Source: an uncultured Pelagibacteraceae bacterium (GTDB taxonomy: Bacteria > Pseudomonadota > Alphaproteobacteria > Pelagibacterales > Pelagibacteraceae). From it: a stretch of DNA of 64,000 bases. The stretch covers positions 124,001 through 188,000 of the forward strand of contig CACGWC010000002.1 in NCBI GenBank assembly GCA_902576785.1, read 5' to 3'. The position numbers and the translations under genes are program-made. This document shows positions 41,397 to 51,156 of the stretch, in pieces. The first letter of the stretch is position 1. Each line of letters begins with the position of its first letter. The notes beneath the pieces were generated by a model that was given only the letters and a program-made list of their open reading frames with translations, was not told where the DNA came from and did no database searches.

Positions 41397-43607
41397 TGGT
41401 TTTCCAGTAGATAATGTGTGTTTAATTCGATCTTGGGTTTTACTTGTCTCAATTAATTTCATGAAAGCATCTAACTCTAATTTAAACAACTGATCTTCTG
41501 TAAGAGTTTTATCTATAGTTGTATCACCGCCACTTAAAACATTTGCTAACTCTGTTCCAACTATCATTCCATGATCTAATATAATTTTATCATTATACAG
41601 TTTTTCTAACATACTAACCATTTTGTCTTTTAAAGATTTACCAGATAAATTAAATGTGCATTCTTCAGGAGGAGTAAATTCTTTATTTTGATCCAAAATT
41701 TTTCTTGCTTCATTCAATAGACTATTTCTGCTCATAATTTTTTTATTTTCAGGGATTAAGTACTTTAGAGGTTCAGCTTCAACTGGAGATGTTGCAGTTT
41801 TTGCATAACCAATGATATCAAAAACTTTTAAAGGCGCAAAATCTGGATCATTTTTTGCCTCTTCTGTTTGAGACCATCTCCATAACATTTCTTTACATCC
41901 TCCTCCGGCTGGAACTAAACCAACCAATGTTTCAACTAATCCAACAACAATATTTGTATGCGAAGCAACAAAGTTGCTTTGAACTAAAACTTCAAAACCC
42001 CCACCAAGAGTAAGACCTGATGGTGCTGAAACGACTGGAAATTTTGAGTATTTTAAGTGTTTGCATGTTTCTTGAAAATAACCGACAAATTTTTCTATTG
42101 ATTTAAAGTCACCTTTATCTGCAAAATTCATAGTATATGTTAAATTAACACCTGCAGAAAACTGCATACTTTCATTAATAATTATCAATGGTTTGTCTGT
42201 AGCGTTTTTTAAAGAGTCCATTGAGTCATAATCCAAAGCGTTTGCTTTAGTTGTAAATTCGACAATGTTAAATTCAGGAAATCTATAAATTTCAGCAGAA
42301 TTATTTTTATCAAGTTTAAGGGCTCTTGGTTTAATTTTTCCTAAAGTTTCAATTTCAGTATATTGTTGTCTCTCACCATAAAAATTTTCATCTTTGGATT
42401 TTGATAAATTTTCTAAAAATTTATTTCCCTCAAAATTATCAACTTTTTGAAAAAAATTATTTACTCCAATTTCTTTTAACATTTCAAAAGGCCCTCTAGA
42501 CCAATTGAAGCCAAGTCTCATTGCTTCATCAATGTCGTTAAACTTATCTGTAATACCTGGAACTAATGAAGAAGAATATTTTATTATTTTAGAAATTACT
42601 GACCAAGCATAATCTCCATATTTATCTCCACGATTAATTAATTTTTTTAAATCAACTTTTTCAGATTTAATATCTATTTTTTTTGAGGGAGAATATTCCC
42701 CAGTTTCAAGATTGATGGCCTCTAAAATTTTCTTACCACCCTCCTTATTCATTCTATAAAATCCACCTTTTCCTTTTCGACCAGTATATCCGGTCTCTAT
42801 TAATTTTTTTACAAGTGGCATTTCTTTTGCTACAGGTTGAAATGGATCGCTATCAGGTAATTCTTTAATAAAACTTTTTAATACATCTGCCATTAAATCA
42901 ATACCTATTAGGTCATACAATCCAAATACTCCAGTTTTAGGTATGCCCATTGGTCTGCCAAATACAGCGTCAGCCTCTTCAACACTAAGTTTCATATTAA
43001 ATGCTTCTGTCATTGCAATTTGCATTGCATAAACTCCAATTCTATTACCTAAAAATCCTGGAGTGTCATTACAGATAATTGCACCTTTACCTAAGTCTAT
43101 TTCACAAAAGTTTTTTAAAAGTTTAACTTTATCTAAATCGCTTTCATTACTTTTTACTATTTCCAGTAAATCCATGTATCTTACAGGATTAAAGAAGTGA
43201 GTTATGCAGAAATCCTTTTTGTCTTGATCAGATAATTTTTCTGATAGAACACTTATTGGAATAGATGAGGTATTAGATGAAACAACAGACTCTTTTTTTC
43301 TATGCTTAAATATTTTTTCGTAAATATTATGTTTTATATCTATTCTTTCTACAACAGCTTCTACAATCCAATCTGCATTCGAAACCACATCAAAGTTTTC
43401 CTCAATGTTTCCTACATGTATATTATCTAATTTTGATTTATCTATTAACAAAGGAGGTCTAGATTTTCCTATTCTCTCTTTAGCCTTTTGACTAATTTCT
43501 GTAGTTAAATCCAACAAAGTGACAGGAATATTTGCGTTACACAAATGTGCAGCTATACCGCTCCCCATTGTTCCAGAACCAATTACAACTACATTATTTA
43601 TTTTCAT
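41385..43607 (-). CDS. Fused 3-hydroxyacyl-CoA dehydrogenase / enoyl-CoA hydratase
   Basis: Bifunctional beta-oxidation enzyme, 740 residues. The HADH domain is N-terminal (VVVIGSGTMGSGIAAHL; CITHFFNPVRYMDLLEIV; IICNDTPGFLGNRIG), followed by a second HADH C-domain (about 335-400) and a C-terminal enoyl-CoA hydratase domain (about 430-640, SAPSGLTLGGGFEVLVQS; LVPAGGGCKEMLW). This HADH-first order resembles FadN rather than FadB/FadJ (hydratase first). The thiolase partner is not adjacent; the thiolase at 55578 is a candidate. It acts on fatty-acyl or short-chain CoA substrates. Confidence 0.85.
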   Translation of the reverse strand: MKINNVVVIGSGTMGSGIAAHLCNANIPVTLLDLTTEISQKAKERIGKSRPPLLIDKSKLDNIHVGNIEENFDVVSNADWIVEAVVERIDIKHNIYEKIFKHRKKESVVSSNTSSIPISVLSEKLSDQDKKDFCITHFFNPVRYMDLLEIVKSNESDLDKVKLLKNFCEIDLGKGAIICNDTPGFLGNRIGVYAMQIAMTEAFNMKLSVEEADAVFGRPMGIPKTGVFGLYDLIGIDLMADVLKSFIKELPDSDPFQPVAKEMPLVKKLIETGYTGRKGKGGFYRMNKEGGKKILEAINLETGEYSPSKKIDIKSEKVDLKKLINRGDKYGDYAWSVISKIIKYSSSLVPGITDKFNDIDEAMRLGFNWSRGPFEMLKEIGVNNFFQKVDNFEGNKFLENLSKSKDENFYGERQQYTEIETLGKIKPRALKLDKNNSAEIYRFPEFNIVEFTTKANALDYDSMDSLKNATDKPLIIINESMQFSAGVNLTYTMNFADKGDFKSIEKFVGYFQETCKHLKYSKFPVVSAPSGLTLGGGFEVLVQSNFVASHTNIVVGLVETLVGLVPAGGGCKEMLWRWSQTEEAKNDPDFAPLKVFDIIGYAKTATSPVEAEPLKYLIPENKKIMSRNSLLNEARKILDQNKEFTPPEECTFNLSGKSLKDKMVSMLEKLYNDKIILDHGMIVGTELANVLSGGDTTIDKTLTEDQLFKLELDAFMKLIETSKTQDRIKHTLSTGKPLVN

Positions 43608-43664
43608 AAAGAAGGTTTCTTATATTAAATTGAGACTGAGTAGGAAATAAAATAAATGTCATAA

Positions 43665-45692
43665 CTACTGCTGCAAACTTGCTAATTCTTCAATATTAAT
43701 ATGACATCTAATAGCATTACCATTTTCACCTATTTGCCATGGTGGAATCTCTGAATTACAAATATCACCTATTTTCCTAGGGCATCTTCCTTGAAAAGAA
43801 CAGCCTTTCTCAGGGGGTTTTTCCTCTACTATATCCTCAGCTACTAATTTTGGTTTTATATCTGGATCTGGTTCTAAAACAGCACCTAATAATACTTCAG
43901 TATAAGGATGTGAAGGAAATTTGTAAACATTTTGAGAAGGACCAATTTCACATAACCTTCCTTGATATAAAACTGCAACTCTATCACTAATTGCTCTAAC
44001 AACAGCCAGATCATGAGAAACAAATACGTAGGTTGTTCCTAGATCTTCTTTTAATTGTTGTAATAAGTTTAAAACAGCTGCTTGAACCGAAACATCTAAA
44101 GCTGATGTAACCTCATCACACAAAATTATATCTGGCTTAGCTGCAAATGCTCTTGCAACCGCAACTCTTTGTTTCTCACCACCTGATAATTGTCTAGGAT
44201 ATCTTGACATATAAAATTCTCCTAACCTTACTTTTTTTAGTAGATCGATTATATTTTTTTTTAATTCTTCTCCTGATAAATTAAAATATAACTTTAGAGG
44301 TTGTGAAAGTATTTGCTCAACTGTGTGGTTTGGATTTAATGACTCATCTGGATTTTGAAATATAAGTTGTATTGCTCGCAGATCATTTGGATTTCTCATT
44401 TTTAAATCAGAAGATAAAATACGATCATTTTCAAATTTAATTTGACCATCTTTTGTTTTGAGTAAGCCAGCAATTGATTTTAAGATGGTAGACTTGCCAC
44501 TTCCAGACTCACCAACCAAGGCAATAGTCTCTCCTTTTTTTATATCTATATTTATATCTTTAACTGTTGGGTTTTGATCAGAAATTTTATTTAATAATTG
44601 ATCAAAAAATTTCTGCTTTGCATAACTAATTGAAACATCCTTTAATTTTAAAACTTCATTTGCTTCACTATTATTTGATTTTTTTGTTATTGAAGTTTGT
44701 AAATTATTATTTTGGTTTATTAATTCTTTATAATTAAAACATCTGACATTGGTATCTAATTCTTTAATATGTTCCAGATCTGGTGAATTTTTTTTACAAT
44801 TATCAGTTGCTAAGTTACATCTATCATAAAAACTACAACCTTCATTTATGCTTCCAGGCTGAGGTTGGCTTCCTGGCATAGAAGCTGGGAGTCCAGCTAG
44901 TGAAAGTTTAGGTATCGATTTTAACAATCCATAAGTATAAGGATGAATAGGTTCTTTTAATATTTTTCTTGCTGGTCCTTCTAAAACAATTTCTCCCGCA
45001 TACATTACAACTATTCTATCACTAACTTGTGCTATGGCTCCAAGGTCATGACTAACATAGATCATAGATGTTCCAGTATCTTTTGCTATAAATCTTAATA
45101 GTTCTAAGACATGCGCTTGTGTTGTAACGTCTAATCCAGTAGTTGGCTCATCTAATAAAAGTAAATCTGGTTTGCCAGCCAATGCCATTGCAACAGCCAC
45201 TCTTTGTTGCTGCCCTCCAGAAAGCTCGTGTGGATAACGAAAAGCCATAGTTTCTGGTGAAGGAAGTCTAACTTTATTTAGTAACTCTGAAATTTTTTTA
45301 TCTCTCTCTGTTTTGTTTAGATCTGTATGTAATTTTAATGCTTCATCAATTTGGTATCCAATTTTTAAATTCGGTGTTAATGCTTGTCCTGCATTTTGAG
45401 GTATCATGGCTATTTTTCTACCTCTAATTTTTTCTAGCTGTCTACTGCTCATCTTCAATAAATCCTTAGATTTAAAGAGACATTCACCCTTAAGAGGAAA
45501 TAAGCCTTGTTTTATATAGCCCATCATAGCAAGTGCTAGTGTGCTTTTTCCAGAACCCGACTCCCCTACGATCCCTACGGTCTCTCCTTTTTTTATATTA
45601 GTTGAAACATTTCTAAGTATTGAAATTTGTTTGCCCTTCTGACTGTTAAATCCAATTGATAAATTTTTAACACTTTCAATTATTTCATTCAT
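43665..45692 (-). CDS. Dipeptide/oligopeptide-type ABC transporter, fused double ATPase (DppD-DppF)
   Basis: 675 residues with two complete ABC domains. Domain 1: Walker A GESGSGKST (about 40), LSGGQQQRVAVAMAL, LLLLDEPTTGLDV, then the oligopeptide-type C-terminal Cys-rich loop SFYDRCNLATDNCKKNSPDL. Domain 2: Walker A GESGSGKST (about 392), LSGGEKQRVAVARAF, IILCDEVTSALDV, Cys-rich FQGRCPRKIGDICNS. Cys loops in this family can bind an iron-sulfur cluster. It energises the DppBC-like permeases upstream; the two stops and starts abut. Opine, dipeptide or glutathione-like substrates are possible. Confidence 0.88.
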   Translation of the reverse strand: MNEIIESVKNLSIGFNSQKGKQISILRNVSTNIKKGETVGIVGESGSGKSTLALAMMGYIKQGLFPLKGECLFKSKDLLKMSSRQLEKIRGRKIAMIPQNAGQALTPNLKIGYQIDEALKLHTDLNKTERDKKISELLNKVRLPSPETMAFRYPHELSGGQQQRVAVAMALAGKPDLLLLDEPTTGLDVTTQAHVLELLRFIAKDTGTSMIYVSHDLGAIAQVSDRIVVMYAGEIVLEGPARKILKEPIHPYTYGLLKSIPKLSLAGLPASMPGSQPQPGSINEGCSFYDRCNLATDNCKKNSPDLEHIKELDTNVRCFNYKELINQNNNLQTSITKKSNNSEANEVLKLKDVSISYAKQKFFDQLLNKISDQNPTVKDINIDIKKGETIALVGESGSGKSTILKSIAGLLKTKDGQIKFENDRILSSDLKMRNPNDLRAIQLIFQNPDESLNPNHTVEQILSQPLKLYFNLSGEELKKNIIDLLKKVRLGEFYMSRYPRQLSGGEKQRVAVARAFAAKPDIILCDEVTSALDVSVQAAVLNLLQQLKEDLGTTYVFVSHDLAVVRAISDRVAVLYQGRLCEIGPSQNVYKFPSHPYTEVLLGAVLEPDPDIKPKLVAEDIVEEKPPEKGCSFQGRCPRKIGDICNSEIPPWQIGENGNAIRCHINIEELASLQQ

Positions 45693-46586
45693 TTAAACAG
45701 GTGCCTTGGTTGAACGATCAATTCCTAAAGCTTTTGCAAATGCATCTGCAGTTAAATTTATTCCAATAATTAACGAACTTAATCCTACTATCGGAGCAAT
45801 TACAGACCAGTATGCAAACGACATTAATCCTCTAGCATTGGATATCATCAAACCCCAATCAGGCGTTGGTGGACTTACACCAAAACCTAAGAATGACAAT
45901 GAGCTAAATCCTAATAACATCCAAGACCATCTCATTGCTCCCTCTACTAATATAGCATCTCTAACATTTGGAATAATTTCATTCCAAATAATAGACATAT
46001 TGCTATGACCTCTAGCTCTGGCTGAAACTATAAAGTCTTTAGCAATAACATCGTGAGTAGCAGCTCTAGCAACTCTTACTATTCCTTTACCATAAAAAAA
46101 ACCTAGTGCAGGAATTAAAACCTCTGTTGATGTTCCTAAAAGAGAAACAATTAATAACATTGCAAGTATCCAAGGGATAGAAAGAAACGCATCAACAACT
46201 CTCATTACAACATCGTCAATTTTACCTCCAACTAAACCACAAAAAATTCCAAGTAAACCTCCCCACAGAAGGGCTATAAGTGATCCAAAGAAAGTTACCG
46301 TAAGAGCTGTTCGACCTCCAAGTATTGTTCTTGTAAAAACATCTCTACCCAAGCTATCTGTTCCAAACCAATGTTCAGCTGAAGGTGCAAGTAACATGGT
46401 ATTTGGGCTAATTGCTTTATAATCGTATGGTGCAATGTAAGGGCTTAATAATGCTAAGACTACATGAAATAAAACGATTGATAAACCAATTAATCCAGAG
46501 GGCTTGGAGGCCATAGTCTTTAAAATCTCAAAAGCCTTTTCTAGCTTATTTTTTTGTTTATCTTCTGTAATTAAATTAGTCTCCAT
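45693..46586 (-). CDS. Dipeptide-type ABC transporter permease, DppC-like
   Basis: 297-residue permease with about six helices. N-terminal DppC features (FGTDSLGRDVFTRTILGGRTAL) and the coupling-loop region ARARGHSNMSIIWNEIIPNVRDAI are clear, followed by GFGVSPPTPDWGLM. The stop touches the ATPase start and the start lies 2 bases after the DppB stop, so all three are co-translated. Confidence 0.88.
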   Translation of the reverse strand: METNLITEDKQKNKLEKAFEILKTMASKPSGLIGLSIVLFHVVLALLSPYIAPYDYKAISPNTMLLAPSAEHWFGTDSLGRDVFTRTILGGRTALTVTFFGSLIALLWGGLLGIFCGLVGGKIDDVVMRVVDAFLSIPWILAMLLIVSLLGTSTEVLIPALGFFYGKGIVRVARAATHDVIAKDFIVSARARGHSNMSIIWNEIIPNVRDAILVEGAMRWSWMLLGFSSLSFLGFGVSPPTPDWGLMISNARGLMSFAYWSVIAPIVGLSSLIIGINLTADAFAKALGIDRSTKAPV

Positions 46587-46587
46587 T

Positions 46588-47544
46588 TTATTTTCTTATC
46601 TGTAAACTTTTTAATCTTGGATTGAGCATGAGTGTCATTAAATCTGCTATTAAATTTATTCCCACATAGATTGATGCCAATATTATTGCTAATGCTTGTA
46701 CAACAGGTAAATCTCTATTTGATATAGACTCAATTACCAGTCTGCCTAAACCGGGATAATTAAAAACAACTTCTGTAACAACAACACCACCTAGTAACCA
46801 AGCAATTGTTAACGCCACTACATTTATTGCTGGTAATAATGCATTTGGTAATACATGTCTAAATACCATTTTCCAATATGGAACACCTTTTAAAATTGCC
46901 ATTTGCACATAATCACTAGCCATTACTTGAATTACACTTGAACGTACCATTCTTGCCATGTGTGCGGTCATAATCATTGAAATTGCAACAACAGGTAAAA
47001 TTATATTCGAAAGTAATTCATAAAAAGTTGCATCCGATGGTATAATCACGATGCCTGGTAGCCAACCAAGCCAAATTGCAACAATTAAAATAAGTAAAGT
47101 AGCACTAATAAACTCAGGAATAGTCATTGAAAAAATTGTGATAGTTGAGATCATAATATCTGGAAGCTTATCTCTCCAAAGAGCAGTTATTATTCCTAAT
47201 ATAATTGCTAAAGGAATTCCTATAAGTATTGAAACAGAGGCTAAAACTAATGAGTTTTTAACTCTTGGACCTAGTACTTCATTAATTGGCATTTCTCCAC
47301 TTAAAGAGTAACCAAAATCACCTCGTACAACATTTGATGCCCAGTCCAAATATCTTTCATAAGCAGGAACATCTAGACCAAGTCTTTTTATACAAGCATC
47401 AAGAGCTGCTCCATAAGCTTCTCTTTCTAAATATGTTGTGCATGCATCCCCAGGTAAAACTTCAACACCTACAAAAGTAATCAATGAAACTATAAATAAA
47501 GTGATAAGCCCTAGTCCAATTCTTTTTAAAATTAATAAAAGCAT
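46588..47544 (-). CDS. Dipeptide-type ABC transporter permease, DppB-like
   Basis: 318-residue permease with the DppB head (LILKRIGLGLITLFIVSLITF), GDFGYSLSG, the coupling loop AILKGVPYWKMVFRHVLPNALLPA and the C-terminal VVVTEVVFNYPGLGRLVIESI. No Shine-Dalgarno is visible before its ATG and an intrinsic terminator separates it from the binding protein, so it should be expressed below the latter. Confidence 0.88.
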   Translation of the reverse strand: MLLLILKRIGLGLITLFIVSLITFVGVEVLPGDACTTYLEREAYGAALDACIKRLGLDVPAYERYLDWASNVVRGDFGYSLSGEMPINEVLGPRVKNSLVLASVSILIGIPLAIILGIITALWRDKLPDIMISTITIFSMTIPEFISATLLILIVAIWLGWLPGIVIIPSDATFYELLSNIILPVVAISMIMTAHMARMVRSSVIQVMASDYVQMAILKGVPYWKMVFRHVLPNALLPAINVVALTIAWLLGGVVVTEVVFNYPGLGRLVIESISNRDLPVVQALAIILASIYVGINLIADLMTLMLNPRLKSLQIRK

Positions 47545-47591
47545 AAGATTAACTAGAACTTTTTAACAAAAATAAATTAAATAGAAATAAA

Positions 47592-47619
47592 ATAAAGGCC
47601 GCTTATATGCGGCCTTTAT
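47592..47619 (-). terminator. Intrinsic terminator after the family-5 binding protein
   Basis: ATAAAGGCCGC - TTATAT - GCGGCCTTTAT is an 11-bp perfect hairpin between the binding-protein stop and dppB. On the minus strand it is followed by an interrupted T-tract (TTTATTTTATTT). Confidence 0.83.
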
Positions 47620-47629
47620 CTAAATACTT

Positions 47630-49117
47630 TTAGTCAACTTTAACTTTATGCCACTGTATAGAAAAATGATCTACGGCATCAAGGTTTTTCACCTTTGATG
47701 ATGTAACTACAAGTCTAGATACGTGGTATGGGATCATTGTTCCACTTTGTTCCCATAAAGTCATTTGAGCATTTTGATATGCTTTTTTTCTTTTATTGAA
47801 ATCCAACTCACTTCTAGCATCAGCTAAATTTTTATCAAAGTCAGCATTTTTGAAGTAAGACTCATTCCATTTAGCTCCACTATGATAAGCTTCGTGCAAG
47901 ATTGTGTCTGCTGGTCTTTGGTTCCAACGTGTCATTGAAACTGGTTTTTTCATCCATACTTCATTCCAGTAACCTTTAGATGGTACCATTTCAATGTTGA
48001 CTTTAATTCCAGCTTTTGCAACTTGCTGCTGAACGACTTCTGCAATCGTAGGCCAAGTTGGTTCTAAAGTTGCTGGATAAACAGTCAATTCAATTCCATT
48101 TGGAAATCCTGCTTCTCTTAGTAAATTTTTTGCTTTACTAATATTTTGAGGACAATCCATTTGTAAACGATATTGATCAGAAGGCATTACAGGTGTATCA
48201 CAAGATACAGTTGCCGCACCACCCATAACCAAATCTACAAGTTCTTGTCTATCAACCGCTAACCTAAAAGCTTTTCTCACTTTAGGATTATCAAATGGAG
48301 CAGTATCAGTTCTCATAACCACACCTCTCCAGTTTCCAGTTGGAATTACAGTTGTTTTAAATTTAGAATTACTGTCAAATATCTTTTTTTGATTGAAAGG
48401 AACATATCTGTTCATATCAATTTGGCCTGTTAAAAGAGCTTGAATTCTTGCTTGAGCATCTGGGATCGCAATAACATGAACTTCTGCAACTCCTGGTGCA
48501 CCTTCCCAGTAATCTGGGTTAGCTTTTAGAATTGTAGTTCCTTCTGGATCAAATTTATCAACTATAAATGGTCCAGTACCAACTCCTGTTTGTCCAATAG
48601 TGTCACCTGATCCTTCAGGTATCATTCTTAATCTGTAGTCAGTTAACAATAATGGAAAGTCAGCAAATGAAGTCGATAACTTCATTTTAACGGTATGCTG
48701 ATCGACTACTTCAATCTCTTCTACAACATTTAAACTTTTTCTAACCGGAGATCCAATATCAGGATCTTTAGCTCTCATCAAAGAATATTTAACATCTGGA
48801 GCATCAAAAGCTGACCCATCATGGAAATATATTCCTTTTCTTAAATTAAATGTCCATTCAGTTGCATCAGAATTAGCACTCCAATCTGTTGATAATGAGG
48901 GTGATGGTACACCGTTCATATCAGGCCTTACTAATCTATTTTGAGTTTTGATGACAACTTGAAATAAACGCCCTTTAGTTATGGCATCTAAGTTAGTATC
49001 TTTTCCAAATCCAAGATCATGTGATACTTTAAATACTCCACTTGATGCATTGGCAATAGAAAAAGATAATATCAGAGACATAAAAGTCACTGAAAAAACT
49101 TTAAGTATGTATTTCAT
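47630..49117 (-). CDS. Family-5 ABC substrate-binding protein (dipeptide/opine type)
   Basis: Periplasmic binding protein of 495 residues with a signal peptide (MKYILKVFSVTFMSLILSFSIANA). Family-5 features include WTFNLRKGIYFHDGSAFDAPDVKYSL, GTGPFIVDKFDPEGTTILKANPDYW, PFDNPKVRKAFRLAVDRQELV and NFNKRKKAYQNAQMTLWEQSGTMIPYH. Strong Shine-Dalgarno (AGAGGGA). It is divergent from the GcvT-led operon, sharing a 141-base promoter region with a large palindrome. Ligand unknown: family-5 proteins bind peptides, opines, haem and small amines. The neighbouring catabolic operon suggests a methylated compound. Confidence 0.87.
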   Translation of the reverse strand: MKYILKVFSVTFMSLILSFSIANASSGVFKVSHDLGFGKDTNLDAITKGRLFQVVIKTQNRLVRPDMNGVPSPSLSTDWSANSDATEWTFNLRKGIYFHDGSAFDAPDVKYSLMRAKDPDIGSPVRKSLNVVEEIEVVDQHTVKMKLSTSFADFPLLLTDYRLRMIPEGSGDTIGQTGVGTGPFIVDKFDPEGTTILKANPDYWEGAPGVAEVHVIAIPDAQARIQALLTGQIDMNRYVPFNQKKIFDSNSKFKTTVIPTGNWRGVVMRTDTAPFDNPKVRKAFRLAVDRQELVDLVMGGAATVSCDTPVMPSDQYRLQMDCPQNISKAKNLLREAGFPNGIELTVYPATLEPTWPTIAEVVQQQVAKAGIKVNIEMVPSKGYWNEVWMKKPVSMTRWNQRPADTILHEAYHSGAKWNESYFKNADFDKNLADARSELDFNKRKKAYQNAQMTLWEQSGTMIPYHVSRLVVTSSKVKNLDAVDHFSIQWHKVKVD

Positions 49118-49133
49118 AAGTTCCCTCTTTTTC

Positions 49134-49155
49134 TTTAGTTGTTTAAATAACTAAA
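49134..49155. promoter_or_regulatory. 22-bp near-perfect palindrome between the Dpp-type importer and the GcvT operon
   Basis: TTTAGTTGTTTAAATAACTAAA matches its own reverse complement at 20 of 22 positions. It lies 17 bases upstream of the binding-protein start on the minus strand, in the divergent intergenic region. Such a dyad is a good operator candidate for a dimeric regulator controlling both units; no regulator gene is adjacent. Confidence 0.5.
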
Positions 49156-49258
49156 AAGATAACAATTCCAGAACTAGATAACAACATGCAAAATGTAGTG
49201 ATTCATCTACTGATTGAATAGATATTTTAATTAATATACACTTTTTCTAGATTTATAA

Positions 49259-50482
49259 ATGCAAAACGAATTAAACAAAGTCAGATTTTCAGTAAAACCT
49301 TTAAAATCCAATGATAATAAAGTTGTTGAACTTGCAAGAACTGTGGGAATACATCCTCTAGCGTATCAAGAACTTCCTTACGATCCAGAGTATTCTTTTT
49401 ATGCAGGAAGATTAAATCCAGAAGTACTTTCACATGCAACCGCTGATGAAATGTATTGGAAGGTAAGACAAGAGGTAATTTTTCGTCATACTGGTGAACA
49501 TCCATATGAAATATCTGGTCCTGATGCAGAAAAACTATTACAAAAAATATTTACAAGAGATATCTCAAAAGTAAAAGTAGGAAGGTGCTCTTACCAATTC
49601 GCTTGTTACAACGATGGAGGTATGCTTACAGATGGAGTTTTACTAAAACTTGAAGAAAATAAATTCTGGTTTGTTCAAGCTGATGGTGATCTTTTTTCAT
49701 GGTATAAGGCGCACACTGATAATCTTAATGTAAAAATATCTGACCCAGACGTTTGGGTAAGTCAAATTCAAGGACCTAAATCTATGGATCTTTTAAAAGT
49801 TTTAAGTAAAGAGACTTTTCCTGAGAATTGGAAATATTTTGATTGGAAAGAAATAACTATACTAAATGAAAAGGTAATCATAAGTAGATCGGGTTTCAGT
49901 AATGAACTTGGTTGGGAAATTTATTTTAGAAAAAATAATAATACTGAAAAAGTTGGGGATTACATTCTTGAGGAAGGAAAAAAAATGGGAATGATACTCA
50001 CGGGTACACCTGGTTTCAGATGTAAAAGAATAGAATCTGGATTATTATCAGCTGGGCAAGACTTTAATCATGAAACAAATCCATATGATGTTGGGTTAGG
50101 CAAGTATGTAGATTTAAAAAAAAATTATTTTATTGGAAAATCATCATTGATGACTGCTGATAAAGAAAAAAGATGTTGGGGAATACGAGTAGAAAATGGA
50201 ACAGGTTTAAAAGGAACTTATATAAAATTTAATAATGAAATAATTGGAAAAATTACATCAAGCACTTGGTCACCTTTTCAAAAATGTGGTGTTGGAATTG
50301 TTTTAATGAATTCTACAAAATATAAACCAGGGTTAATAGTGGATGTTAATTGCAATGATAATAAAATTCATAAAGGCGAAATATGCACCTTACCAATGTA
50401 TGACTTTAAAAATGAAATTGTAAGAGGTTTAAAAATTGATATTCCAACAGGTCCTTCTCCGTGGTCAGGAATAAAAAAATAA
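49259..50482 (+). CDS. GcvT-family (aminomethyltransferase-like) tetrahydrofolate-dependent demethylase
   Basis: 407-residue stand-alone GcvT fold. Recognisable segments: HTGEHPYEISGPDAEKLLQKIF (about 78), CYNDGGMLTDGVLLKL, SQIQGPKSMDLL, ISRSGFSNELGWEIYF, CKRIESGLLSAGQDFNHETNPYDVGLG and FIGKSSL. This corresponds to the folate-binding demethylase family of GcvT, DmdA, LigM and dimethylglycine enzymes. It lacks the lipoyl-protein partners of the glycine cleavage system nearby, so a substrate other than glycine is expected. First gene of the operon; its end overlaps the peptidase start by 22 bases. Confidence 0.8.
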   Translation: MQNELNKVRFSVKPLKSNDNKVVELARTVGIHPLAYQELPYDPEYSFYAGRLNPEVLSHATADEMYWKVRQEVIFRHTGEHPYEISGPDAEKLLQKIFTRDISKVKVGRCSYQFACYNDGGMLTDGVLLKLEENKFWFVQADGDLFSWYKAHTDNLNVKISDPDVWVSQIQGPKSMDLLKVLSKETFPENWKYFDWKEITILNEKVIISRSGFSNELGWEIYFRKNNNTEKVGDYILEEGKKMGMILTGTPGFRCKRIESGLLSAGQDFNHETNPYDVGLGKYVDLKKNYFIGKSSLMTADKEKRCWGIRVENGTGLKGTYIKFNNEIIGKITSSTWSPFQKCGVGIVLMNSTKYKPGLIVDVNCNDNKIHKGEICTLPMYDFKNEIVRGLKIDIPTGPSPWSGIKK

Positions 50483-51156
50483 TAATAGCAATTGGTGGTG
50501 GTGGATTTACACATTCGTCTGACGAAGACTTGGATGAATATGTAATAAATCAAGTTAATAAATCAAAAATAAATATTGGTTTTTTACCTACCGCTAGCAA
50601 TGATAATCAAGAAAAGACCGATCTTTTTTATAAAAGATTTAAATCGCATAAATTTAAATTATCTCATTTTAATCTATGTTCAAGTGTGGAAGGTTTTAAT
50701 GAATGGCTGATGAACAAAGATATAATTTATGTAGGAGGTGGTAATACCTATAACATGATTAATATTTGGAAAAGACATAATCTTATCAAAGTATTTAAAG
50801 ATGCATATGAAAAGGGAATAATTCTGAGTGGAATAAGCGCAGGAGCCGTCTGTTGGTTTGATTGGATATTATCAGACTCGGTCGATAAAGAGCTAAGTCC
50901 ATTAAAAGGAATAAATTTTTTAGATGGAAGTTGCACACCTCATTCTTCAGATAATAATCGACTTCGACAATTTATTTCAGAAATTAAAGACGGAAATTTG
51001 CCAGATGGAATAGCCATTGATGATGGTGTAGCTGTGCTTTTTATTGACGGAGTTCCTTCAGAGGTTTATTCTTCAAGAATTAATCATGACGCTTATTATG
51101 TGACTAGACATGATAAGATAAGTTTAAAAACATATATAAAAAATTTAAATGGATAA
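50461..51156 (+). CDS. S51-family peptidase (peptidase E / cyanophycinase-like)
   Basis: 231-residue serine hydrolase fold. The nucleophile is in GISAGAVCWFDW (GxSAG with Ser), preceded by YVGGGNTYNMINIW and starting with IIIAIGGGGF; LPTASNDNQEKT is the family-type acidic loop. Members cleave Asp-X dipeptides, cyanophycin or related isopeptides. It is the only hydrolase of this kind in the operon, so it may process an imported peptide-like conjugate. The GTG start at 50461 overlaps the GcvT gene by 22 bases and has no ATG alternative in the first 90 residues. Confidence 0.8.
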   Translation: MVRNKKIIIAIGGGGFTHSSDEDLDEYVINQVNKSKINIGFLPTASNDNQEKTDLFYKRFKSHKFKLSHFNLCSSVEGFNEWLMNKDIIYVGGGNTYNMINIWKRHNLIKVFKDAYEKGIILSGISAGAVCWFDWILSDSVDKELSPLKGINFLDGSCTPHSSDNNRLRQFISEIKDGNLPDGIAIDDGVAVLFIDGVPSEVYSSRINHDAYYVTRHDKISLKTYIKNLNG

